From Salinivirgaceae bacterium (lineage in GTDB: Bacteria > Bacteroidota > Bacteroidia > Bacteroidales > SZUA-534), in assembly GCA_017645945.1 (NCBI GenBank), contig JAGCNL010000011.1:1-64000 (forward strand): 64,000 nucleotides of DNA, read 5' to 3'. Each line of letters begins with the position of its first letter. Within the stretch, counting starts at the first letter, position 1. The translations under genes were made by a program, and so were the position numbers. The notes beneath the pieces were generated by a model. The model was not told the DNA's origin, ran no database searches, and saw only the letters and a program-made list of their open reading frames with translations. Below are positions 57,201 through 61,873 of the stretch, one piece after another.

Positions 57201-58784
57201 ATAATCAGCCGCAAGAACATGTGTCGATGATACATAAGATATATCCTTGCCTGTCTGAATTTCGGCACGGCCATCAAGACAACTTGCCAGACCGCTGATG
57301 GTTGCATTGCTGTTGATTTCCACCATACTACCAGTTGCAATACTTGTGTTCTCACCGAATGTTACAGTTGAGCCTGTGAACGTGATGGCGTTATTTCCCG
57401 TCAGTGTACCTTGCAATGTGAGTAAGTTAGTAACTCCTATTCCACGAGTCGAGAATGTTGCACCATCGGCAACAACAATATTTGCCAATTCAGTCAAACG
57501 ATTGTTTGTGAAAGTACCTGCTGCAATATTAATTGTTGTAATTCCATTGAACTCACCAACGGCTGCCAACGTTGTGTTAACCTCAGTTTTGAGTGTTGAG
57601 TTTGTACCGCCAGCTATATTGCCTGAAATAGTCAATGTACCAGTACCTGTCTCACCTTTCAAAATGGTAACATCGCCACTGAAAGTAGTATTATTCAAAG
57701 TAAGCGCTCCACCATCGGCAACACGCAAAGCTCCCGGACCCGTAAACTCTATTCCATCAAATGTTCTTGTACCATCAATTGTAAGTATTGCATCGGTTGC
57801 TATATCAATTTTTTTAACATCCAGAGTTCCGTTTCCTTTCAAAACAGCTTCACCTGTTACGGTTAAAACCTTTTCACCTCCAGTCACAGAAAGTTTTGAC
57901 CCTGTCGCAATCTCAAGCGTACCACCCTCCATTTTAAAAGTACTACTTGAAACAGTTTGCTTGCCATCTTTGTTATTGTTTATCGTAACCGTTGCGTTTG
58001 GCTTTACAACAATGTCAGCGAACTCAAGTTTAGTATTATTTTTGGTTACATCGGTTTGACGTGTTATAGTAAGTGACTTTAACACGTTAATGGAAATAGC
58101 ATCGCCCAATGTATTATGTTCAATTTTAGCAGGGTTGTCGTTTTTAGGCGCAATTTCAACATCGACATCGGCAGTAAGAATTTTTCCTGAACTTTGATAG
58201 ACTTGATTAAAAATTATCAGTTTTCCCCCTCCCGTGATTTCTTGATTCTTTTCTAATTTAAATCTTTTACATACTATCAATGATGCTCCCTCATTTATTC
58301 TCAATGTTCCACCTTTATACACATAAGTGTCGTCAGCACCACTTCCTGTAAGGAATAAATCATCATTCAATGTCAAATTCGCATTTCCATCTAATGTTAA
58401 ACTTTGAATATTAAAAATAGTGTCAAAGCTTGGATTTTGCATTTTTCGGTAATCGGCATAATAATAACTGCTCATATTCGGCATTATTATTTCTCGGTTT
58501 ACAGTAACCTTTCCACCTCCAAAATTTCCATATGGATTATTTCTATACAATTTTTGTCCAGGAAAGAACCCCGTAGCATTACCATAACTTGCATTCCAGT
58601 TATTTGCGTCTGTCCATAATGTGCCAGTACCTTTTGAAGAATAAGTCATATTCTTATCAGAGTTTACTATAGTTGGAACTTGCCCCCAAGTCACATTGTT
58701 TGCTCCCACTAAAAGCGCCAATACTAAAAGGCATATAACTCTAGCTTTTGCCATTGCTGCGATATTTGAAACTAACCTTTTCAT
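42207..58784 (-). CDS. Giant 5525-residue secreted repeat protein with type IX sorting domain
   Basis: One open frame of 16.6 kb. A signal peptide (VICLLVLALLVGANNVTWGQ) is followed by beta-helix-like repeats rich in Gly, Asn, Thr and Val. Six modules each start with a W-rich strand (LYSxxxGxWxxxxTW) and end with a conserved FPVGT-type domain before a Trp strand (YWxI). An Ig/PKD-like region lies at about 4460-4960 of the protein. The C-terminus has a fibronectin-like domain (VTFVAFTGRQEGNTIVLDWA) and a type IX secretion sorting tail (IVPNPTEGLFKVSAS, GIYILRFVTDAKVLQQKVVKY split across the last strands). It is expected to be exported and anchored at the cell surface, probably as an adhesin. 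GGGAGG lies 8 nt before ATG 58784, which favours it over ATG 58790. Confidence 0.93.
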   Translation of the reverse strand: MKRLVSNIAAMAKARVICLLVLALLVGANNVTWGQVPTIVNSDKNMTYSSKGTGTLWTDANNWNASYGNATGFFPGQKLYRNNPYGNFGGGKVTVNREIIMPNMSSYYYADYRKMQNPSFDTIFNIQSLTLDGNANLTLNDDLFLTGSGADDTYVYKGGTLRINEGASLIVCKRFKLEKNQEITGGGKLIIFNQVYQSSGKILTADVDVEIAPKNDNPAKIEHNTLGDAISINVLKSLTITRQTDVTKNNTKLEFADIVVKPNATVTINNNKDGKQTVSSSTFKMEGGTLEIATGSKLSVTGGEKVLTVTGEAVLKGNGTLDVKKIDIATDAILTIDGTRTFDGIEFTGPGALRVADGGALTLNNTTFSGDVTILKGETGTGTLTISGNIAGGTNSTLKTEVNTTLAAVGEFNGITTINIAAGTFTNNRLTELANIVVADGATFSTRGIGVTNLLTLQGTLTGNNAITFTGSTVTFGENTSIATGSMVEINSNATISGLASCLDGRAEIQTGKDISYVSSTHVLAADYGTLTIDGGVVTLCGASTVASTFTTSNDVTLSGANFMFNSAISGGKTITANGITMTVDGDGAVDAKFAVTGNGTLNYNRANNLAELNVASGSTVAFGSSVTVADPTLLGTVSVASDETLMLSGDITFGANTTITSGSDVQIASGSTINGLASCLNVTVANNAEISYGTESGIILGGNYSNLTVSANAELCDNVTVSGVFEVANSAAISGGYELSLNGVINGADKTLTADGITLNIGGAVVDAAVQPQLAVTGGGTLNYDRTTALSALNVASDGTANFGESVNATNATLEGAVSVDNTQTLTLDGTINFGANTTIGGEGSVHVASGSTVGNLVKCLDGVEIVADNEGHKNITYESTSTYVWSDTYFNITIGGDVTLCGDVTVENVLTWNAGNITLAGHELALTSSSAAISGNTTFGSTHMIVVGKDGAAAGTLKISNLSALLFPVGTTQGVDTQYSPVEITSGVSSNGANAWVGVTSVNAIVPSGSPLNLKRWWDIDAENISVSNAAMTFKYDADDSDTELFSALTQDGVEVSEDFDTENNIISASGLSTIIGRWTAVDNGIVYYSRTDEGATTDWSKATTWTLNPDGSNSGNTEVPSASDNVEILAGANVTIDIADAKAKSVKIVGTLNYGENTPAFRLVYGTGTLTVDGTQDFSKIANSRDYTQFMSAEGGTVELRGDFSSQAYWDFNNLVLNNDNSVTSVSPNNATILGNLTLTGSDIAFAGTGSMTVGGNIIIGENQKLTFSGARTVSAAVIDASASGASVSVAENVTIDGSVKLLGTFDVAENMALTLNAGTAAETNATFNSGNVVLANGGELAGKLTFADLTFNSTASVSGAVNVNNNLNTPVAATILGRGSISVKNQFTVNSVITTYADITIVASNEDINASFVVGGGATLTNDRGCGISSLTINDGGTFVALKTFTIDNLSMNGSNATLKVKNKPLSLLNSTLSGNIITSDGGKIIFRGNVDFSGTAVALFSGVFEAATNVVSISNLGKCLGNEYSFTANTTITYSEGCSYMLSGTYASLNVDVETIKLCGNITATGNLGLSLSSTTIDGEGAIRSFVVEGNVSGASGRAISFSNVNATIGKESSNSTLSISGIGIANNSKLTFAGNVVKSTTSYNLTIGGGGDIILNGSLNVTGGNLNFSNNQLISGNGTLTIEKGISAPTFTITTTPDVIIKPDATINVGEFVVNGGTFTYNNTNTLNKVTVNSGAEFVAADNTTVKDMSVNAGTITIADGATLKVSETALQVAGNTIITSGGASSIEASNVELAADANLTINKGITLNNALVVNNNATITGGTDATLAWATPAACKISAHSATLTLANTIGIASDITLDGKLCVVGTLNLGAANVTFTEATNFAGTTGDINFSADAVTINDLTVNPNAPTTSVHFRNDGAVTYAASCTSMLPGEYNNLTLNTEAKKNIALFDDATVNGTLSWANGRIALSGKTLTVNQAFAGTFSGDHMIVMSGNSQIIYKNNTGAAQSGLTLTMPIGTTSTTSMGAAEYSYSPATLSELSSIAVDGTVGVNVKGEALRGTSSDLVRYWTVSSSDAAMTGTLAFTYVGADDINGYGVSDDEYWSVLHKVADADIHYIDKTSPYASKIISISATEIANKDDDAGICGIWTAIEYPPVVTLYSYKTGNWGESDTWTLESTGSVPNNPDGLTPNRKTDVVILQGDVISTASADGISARSVTLKHESSKLQIEAPCQSGLIKINNLSGEGVLRIEGRGDFPVGIKNSDKFMAADGGTTEFYGTPSTSPFTLQQMKFNNLKINFAVPNIVMQVHNGSTLLTINGNLEIDNGKLEFTKNGQTIDVKKKITIERDGEIGIGASITTGNKTNYVTLQVGGDLINNGNLKLTRRYYGGYTQALAEKDEGADGRGILRLVGECDARFECRNKETNISQLVIDKGTGQKYVVTLDVDQKEHFGLTGRANEVGAGFDNQDNPPQILKPLWIKNGTLELTGDVHFKSLSQGGTDNAFIPLNGCLHLNGDNVLVDVCIDGTNDKCLMPAGKVLISKGKLDCKTGAGVVFRNTSEIVIEGGELRGSQFRPSQYTKDGKTSFIMTGGKATFDGNGEMKNAYSTFYMPFDNYTFQMSGGLLDIYSAQNSNGGAFVVNCNPGNSHITGGKIRVTAKDAKNNNSDTYTMISSIPLYDFELANENKPTYTHIYKNFTGTVNGVAVSVVPEKLYVTNDLIIGSGVTFEIGDGKSVEVGGNLIIESGATVKTRTGNIMFNGGEKPDPQQLRSNGATIWSGASNNVAGFYSITVDENSKLQVMNSITVNDMFTLGEGAELQDGADNNVYTMNGDVEIEGTHAKRSPGAGKMVLKGTTIYSMGNGVLNNVDIDNGGAELKLLDPNNEDRQTKLTITGDLNFVTASRFNIGSSNLELSVDATVSSGDGVFDNTRMIQTVGASSRGVTRFFSETKNSFTFPFGIGIGANYYYTPATITYTGASKFGKVTTRPVSGYAFRNPESLNCYWISEDAGFEDVTNLTQTYQWFGDGLGTATPTWCGGRHIGGAWDLHDTRVSIGTGSDRNERHITFSYPTVKSVNGYYSCGLIDDFIDGGALYSAGSGSWSTQGIWSKEYVGGPTCNDVPGPNTIVVIGDENNYHTITLDDNNLECASLSIAPGSTLDVGKFIGFVPAIVEVDEAIGAGTIRIDGGAFPNNGNNFEKFNGEYGGTVEYYIDADNDEEVTYTIPAAPANYCNLIISGGNVDKHINMPNGNISIFNNFTVNGYVRSAYSDNHTINIGDNWNIVGTGTFEMWHEDTKSYTQTYVVKEDVVVESGARMIANGATKNNNSNIVKIEGNLTVDGILSAAENNNRFNVVFVGSKEETYIGGSATTYNFNELECDKSSIDNKLILTNSNVASTTDALLKLTKGTFEIATDGAKEISLSKANDLEIPLTARLSVASGSARVASGGNERNLNLYGEINISGGSLYVGKGNHHSSIFYAPSGLPRITISGGELVVVGQISRFTKQATGALAWEQSGGDVQIMAKQRYGTNDNDGLKVRGAFEIINNTGSKFEMSGGTITINNGGGVDTYGDIYLHPSSSSCTGGTIIADCPGDSLKLMTNINLHDIEIRNNSKIKVYNDLDVNSLVIDNTGVYKAEAHKLTIRSAFVNHNTQYDDLLNKTSKGFLPGSADQLTIFEGADMQIEGYGDVATQFGQLKIDGNLTMTEGCTKIRVANDLTQLSGTVKDNGNTITLFGDLMYYGSFEGSGGINFVDKNAIQTIGGSGLGSIGTVIVNNPNEVYLNTNLTITKKLELGSNLYISRNLVTLGVDAVVVPAEGKELDNTHMIRLDGQTENHGVTKIVKKSASAFSFTLPIGITGHYTPATYNFASNDNEGATINVRTVNALHKNLSVAPSKWLNYYWMVKTTGFGDETRDISVRTANFSVEQIYTFTDGKVEEADGNTGDLLPEYMFYGGINEYEWINLSGENTARVVGNDIIFDAFGHIAGDYTAGIVNSSLPYTGLPVLYTRAEGPGIWENAESWEYKISETEWKTYEYAPNGNPIHIRPGHTISMSTGQKAYCLYFDKTDKEGNPDETLGTLDIGSATGCNFGHVDGVGHLRMEPSGNNYKMPAGDFEEFLNSPRSIIEFSGGSGQLPNSIVGHVSQPLQNVILSGGGVKTLTKEDGEYINGWLQINSGTTLNYGNTPIIIKGNWIDLNTSGSGYEPGNNNDKSIVEFCGTTEQEIQLSNNSSSFWNMKVSNPEGVTLVKKAGDKANVTIGYKLILNGGCVNTTDDSHLIIAESATTSGASETAFVNGPLSKKMAKAGASFVYPVGDGTEYAPTELGNVSGAYTYTVTFHKNDLYNGRQALRPLTTASKNEYWTIASDNGTAKAKLKLRVGRSTIEEITNAVLDRVSVAGMVKSGVNKDMWEKIASTYTGGTIPNATVQTDAAIAINGHESYTIGFASTTARLLDPFNDVEPERTAICDGDAVVNEKTNIPVYLTGKGGPYTLGYKVSFDGVDKTSSISITPNDDGVAYLSFTGNELGAMFGQAEGFKADGSGQPMAYTISLESVSEGGVAGVAEKANKAIVTVYYNAVPEITGQEYVGMEDKRLYSVATSDWDDEYLWSSNKAKATIADATIANAEITFARGDGMFTYTEYSVTLTATQSYRTLEVGKTCSRANTMLVTVMNKPQPDIKGVVNATTGDAFIACKASTASAPYSDYDKYTYWTETVGTHSYEWGMEGCALVGTSGNTRTYEAGIIYDYNKNECQVVWFKNYGNDYATLVVTETSRIGYSNISNDTKRMITLRDNFAFDDDDFTIPGDACNNAQAEVRILKPNGLSYQIYNSDGVELSPSLTLSGSEPANLGTNSSLGVGNHSLKVLVSNGGCSRPTAVKTLKVRETPTLKGDNLSLNVDDMYIGNLAQLNWEKTSSVAPNNYSFAYGSDGVVYTSGNKPDDFTGNFVTGRTIKIEVPKADKMKGVLTVKDDGANNKICSSTYEIAEQAISQDYLWRGTTDDWNEKTNWWAGEIPGKGTNVVVREGKKITKDSDSSDDTPLDLPKVAAEDAVVKNIKLESGSIEVDSDKKLTINGNVESAGEFTGSGTVEFSNGDHTVQGSSVTFANLTNNGAVIANNPIAVKGALNNAGSFTGSVVEIDGGEGQQIKGNGSFYDITFSNSNVVEVVDVTTIHHALVMNGGVVKADNQIIIGSEGSMSGSSWVNGEVKKLWGDTRAFDFKIGGAEHAAPVRVTPTASGAEFTASYAYDGSKPAITDKELIGSMERVSVQETWNIDGNSGSYITLYWSDFSGVTQDDGLYIAHQLKDGTWEKLEGDISGNSITTKEPVSRYSAFSFGATNADPTINPLPVTFVAFTGRQEGNTIVLDWATASENDNNYFEIERSIDGVNYVTIGYVDGAGNSSSLLGYQFTDNAPEQGQLYYRLSQVDFDGNREYADKVVAVLYTGSEIENLTIVPNPTEGLFKVSASGSMAGGRIELLSQSGQVVRIVNVDSFDATIDISDLPSGIYILRFVTDAKVLQQKVVKY
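55900..57400 (-). repeat. Three tandem ~180-residue repeats inside the giant protein
   Basis: A CLDG..ISY..LCG..TV pattern recurs around 57270, 56750 and 56200, a period of about 535-545 bp. Each unit reads GLASCL or NLVKCLDG, then an ISY strand, a beta-helix stretch ending TLCG or ELCD, and a GANTTI repeat. Diverged single copies occur near 54150 and 53000. Confidence 0.75.
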
Positions 58785-58790
58785 AGTCAT

Positions 58791-58800
58791 GTCCTCCCAA
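58791..58800 (-). promoter_or_regulatory. Shine-Dalgarno-like site of the giant gene
   Basis: The minus strand reads GGGAGGAC directly before ATG 58790 and 8 nt before ATG 58784. Such purine-rich sites are rare in this phylum; the spacing selects 58784 as the start. Confidence 0.5.
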
Positions 58801-58815
58801 CTTTGTTTTAATCTG

Positions 58816-58823
58816 CAAAAATA
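58816..58823 (-). promoter_or_regulatory. -7 promoter box of the giant gene
   Basis: The minus strand reads TATTTTTG, an exact TAnnTTTG match, about 32 bp before the start codon. No -33 TTTG is present at the right distance. Confidence 0.5.
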
Positions 58824-59097
58824 CCCATAAGAATGGTTTTTGCCTTCGGATATACGCTATATATATGGGGAGGTTCGATTTTTTTTGATAATTGAACAAA
58901 AAAGTGTGGTGAAAGGTTGGTCAGAGCAACGCTAATGCACGGTTTGTTGCCAAGCAACCGATTGCAGGGGTTTTCCTCGCTATCATCGTTTTTCACTTAA
59001 GCAAATTCCGCAATTACGGTTGGCCTCAACCGCGCCGAACTATTTATGCAACATAATTCCATTTATTTATGTAATTTAGCGCCGCAAATTTCGAAGT

Positions 59098-60528
59098 ATG
59101 AAAAAAGCATTGGTAATAGTTATCATATTGAACATCTTGCGGTTAGCGTTTATGCCGTTCATCGGACTGACACCGCAGGAATCGTACTTCGCCTACTATG
59201 CCGACCATCTTTCGCTCTCGTATTACGACCATCCGCCGTTGGTGGGCTACACCATCTGGCTGTTTATGAGCATTTTCGGTCACAATATGTTTGCAGTTAA
59301 GTTCGCGTCGTTTTTCATTACGCTGATGGCGCAACTGGCATTTTTTGCATTGGCATCACAGGTTTTGCGCAGCGACCGTAAATACTTGGCCTGGACCATT
59401 TTCTGCACTTCGATGCTCGTAACATCACTCTCACTGCAGAACTGTCCCGATGTGGTGCTGACACTCTTTTGGACACTCTCAATCTGGGCACTTTACCGCG
59501 CCATTTTCGACGGTGAAAACCGCTATTGGATTTTAGCCGGACTCTTTATGGGACTGGCTTTCGACAGCAAATTCACAGCTATCGGGCTTCCAGCGGGACT
59601 ACTGCTTTTCCTGCTCTTTTCAGGGCGCTACCGCCATCTGCTCGCAAAGCCGTGGCCTTATCTGTCAATAGGAATAATGCTGCTGCTGGCCTTGCCTGTT
59701 CTCATTTGGAATGTGCAGAACGATTTTGTTTCGTTCCGTCTCAATTCAGTGCTGCGCGCCGAGCCGTTCGACAGTGACACCCCACAGAATATATTTCAAT
59801 TCATTCTGTCACAGATAATTATACTGATGCCAGTGTTGTTTGTCGGGCTTTGGTGGCTGTTTGGCAAGTACCTGTGGCGAATCGTCACCAAACCGAACCA
59901 AACCAACCCTGAAATCTGGTTCCTCTTCTGCTTCTTTATGCCGATTTTCCTGGGTGTCTACCTTGTGTCGATATTCGGTGAGGTTAAATACAACTGGCTG
60001 ATACCTACTTACATAAGCGGCACAGTGCTGATGGCGCGGTTCTTGAAACTGCGTTGGCAGAAATGGCATTGGATTCTGACATCAATGCTCTATGCCGTAT
60101 GCATTTATTATATTGTGCTGGCGCCGCAGTCGGCTTTTGTCAAGTACGATTTGGGTCTTGATTCCAAACAGTTGGCCGATGAAGTGGCCGAAATACATGC
60201 CGCCAATCCGGGCACGTTCGTCTTTGCCACCGACGGCTACAAAACAGCATCGAAAATCAGTTTCTACAGCAACGATACCATCTACGGTCCGCAGATTATC
60301 GACCAAACACCGTACCATTTCGGCTATGTCGGGCTTGATACAAAGCAACTTACGGGTAAGGACGGCATCCTGGTGAAGCCGCGACTAAACAGCAGCACGC
60401 CTTTCCACCTGATTGTGCCTTATTTCGACGAAGTTAAGAAGCTGAGAAGCATCAAAGTGGCAGGCCTGCCAGCTTACGACGTGTTCTACTGCGTTGGCTA
60501 TAAGGGCGTTGAACAGAATAACGATTGA
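59098..60528 (+). CDS. GT39/ArnT-like membrane glycosyltransferase
   Basis: A 476-residue polytopic protein with about ten hydrophobic helices (first about 3-20, last about 335-355) and a soluble C-terminal part. The first periplasmic loop has LTPQESYFAYYADHLSLSYYDHPPL, the place and form of the catalytic acidic motif of dolichyl-phosphate-mannose mannosyltransferases (PMT_2 family), which move a sugar from a lipid carrier to protein or lipid. Acceptor unknown. It ends 36 bp before the sulfhydrylase gene, so the two may be cotranscribed. Confidence 0.88.
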   Translation: MKKALVIVIILNILRLAFMPFIGLTPQESYFAYYADHLSLSYYDHPPLVGYTIWLFMSIFGHNMFAVKFASFFITLMAQLAFFALASQVLRSDRKYLAWTIFCTSMLVTSLSLQNCPDVVLTLFWTLSIWALYRAIFDGENRYWILAGLFMGLAFDSKFTAIGLPAGLLLFLLFSGRYRHLLAKPWPYLSIGIMLLLALPVLIWNVQNDFVSFRLNSVLRAEPFDSDTPQNIFQFILSQIIILMPVLFVGLWWLFGKYLWRIVTKPNQTNPEIWFLFCFFMPIFLGVYLVSIFGEVKYNWLIPTYISGTVLMARFLKLRWQKWHWILTSMLYAVCIYYIVLAPQSAFVKYDLGLDSKQLADEVAEIHAANPGTFVFATDGYKTASKISFYSNDTIYGPQIIDQTPYHFGYVGLDTKQLTGKDGILVKPRLNSSTPFHLIVPYFDEVKKLRSIKVAGLPAYDVFYCVGYKGVEQNND

Positions 60529-60564
60529 TACAATATAAATCGAACTAACTTAAACTAATTGATA

Positions 60565-61851
60565 ATGGATAAGAAACATAATCTGGGCACTATCTGTGTT
60601 CAGGAAGGATGGAAACCGAAAAAGGGCGAGCCGCGCGTGCTGCCCATCTACCAGAGCACAACTTTCAAATACGACAACACCGAGCAGATGGCCGACTTGT
60701 TCGACCTAAAGGCTTCGGGCTATTTCTATACACGTCTGCAAAACCCTACAAATGACGCTGTTGCAGCAAAAATCTGCGCTCTTGAGGGTGGTGTGGCCGC
60801 AATGCTTACATCGTCAGGACAGGCGGCAAGTTTCTATGCCGTGTTCAACGTTTGCGAGGCTGGCGATCACTTTGTTTCGTCATCAACCATCTACGGCGGA
60901 ACATACAATCTTTTTGCCGTGACAATGAAGAAGTTAGGCATTGAGTGCACCTTTGTTGACCCCGACGCTTCGGAAGAGGAAATCAGCAAGGCTTTCCGCC
61001 CGAACACCAAATGCTTGTTCGGCGAGACCATTGCCAATCCGGTGCTGAGCGTGCTCGATATCGAGAAATTCGCACGCATCGCCCATTCGCACGGCGTTCC
61101 ATTGATTGTGGACAACACTTTCCCGACACCAATCAACTGCCGTCCGTTTGAGTTCGGCTGCGATATTGTGACACACGCCACCACAAAATATATGGACGGC
61201 CACGCCACTAATGTTGGCGGCTGCATTGTCGATAGCGGCAACTTCGACTGGGATGCCCACAAGGACAAATTCCCAGGCTTGACCGAACCCGACCCGTCGT
61301 ACCACGGGTTGGCCTACAGCAAAGCTTTCGGCAAAGGTGCCTACATCACCAAAGCCACTGCCCAACTGATGCGCGACCTTGGCTCGATTCAGTCTCCACA
61401 GAACGCGTTCCTGCTGAATCTGGGACTTGAGACGCTGCATGTTCGCATGCCGCGCCACTGCTCAAACGCTTTGGCTGTGGCCGAATATCTTGAGAAGAAT
61501 CCGAAAGTGGCATGGGTTAACTATTCAGGCCTGAAATCGAGTCCGTACTACGAACTGGCACAGAAGCAGTTTACAAATGGTCAGTCGTGTGGCGTTGTGA
61601 CCTTCGGCGTTAAGGGCGGTCGCGAGAAGGCCATCACCTTCATGGACAGCCTGAAACTGGCCTGCATCGTCACTCACGTGGCCGACGCCCGCACCTGCGT
61701 TCTGCACCCGGCAAGCCACACTCACCGCCAACTTACTGACGAGCAGCTGCTCGAAGCCGGCGTCAAACCTGACTTGATTCGTTTCTCAGTTGGTATTGAG
61801 GATATTGAGGACATCATTGCTGATTTGGAACAGGCTTTTGCGAAGATTTAA
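60565..61851 (+). CDS. metY: O-acetylhomoserine aminocarboxypropyltransferase (sulfhydrylase)
   Basis: A 428-residue PLP enzyme of the Cys/Met metabolism family. It makes homocysteine from O-acetylhomoserine and sulfide. Motifs: STTFKYDNTEQMADLF, YTRLQNPTNDAVAAKICALEGG, SSSTIYGGTYNLF, DNTFPTP and the PLP lysine in HATTKYMDGHA. It uses the product of MetX (37417-38484); no second SAM riboswitch was seen upstream. The start is ATG 60565 rather than TTG 60559. Confidence 0.94.
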   Translation: MDKKHNLGTICVQEGWKPKKGEPRVLPIYQSTTFKYDNTEQMADLFDLKASGYFYTRLQNPTNDAVAAKICALEGGVAAMLTSSGQAASFYAVFNVCEAGDHFVSSSTIYGGTYNLFAVTMKKLGIECTFVDPDASEEEISKAFRPNTKCLFGETIANPVLSVLDIEKFARIAHSHGVPLIVDNTFPTPINCRPFEFGCDIVTHATTKYMDGHATNVGGCIVDSGNFDWDAHKDKFPGLTEPDPSYHGLAYSKAFGKGAYITKATAQLMRDLGSIQSPQNAFLLNLGLETLHVRMPRHCSNALAVAEYLEKNPKVAWVNYSGLKSSPYYELAQKQFTNGQSCGVVTFGVKGGREKAITFMDSLKLACIVTHVADARTCVLHPASHTHRQLTDEQLLEAGVKPDLIRFSVGIEDIEDIIADLEQAFAKI

Positions 61852-61864
61852 TTTTCGCAAAAGC
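61834..61864 (+). terminator. Strong hairpin overlapping the metY stop codon
   Basis: GCTTTTGCGAA (61834-61844) pairs perfectly with TTCGCAAAAGC (61854-61864); the loop contains the TAA stop. No T run follows, so it may stabilise the 3' end or act at translation termination. Confidence 0.5.
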
Positions 61865-61873
61865 ATCCAATAT

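Larger units (their letters stand above)
58791..59097. other. 307-bp divergent promoter region
   Basis: No gene is visible. It holds the -7 box of the giant gene, a TATACGCTATATATA run (about 58850-58865) and, near 59071, an imperfect TAATTTAG box for the glycosyltransferase gene. Confidence 0.6.

Noticed and set aside
53287-58059. Long hydrophobic plus-strand frames, for example 53287-53841 and 57298-58059
   Set aside because: They are antisense to Gly/Asn/Thr-rich repeats of the giant gene; the hydrophobic, Ser/Val-rich product is a known artefact of such coding sequence.
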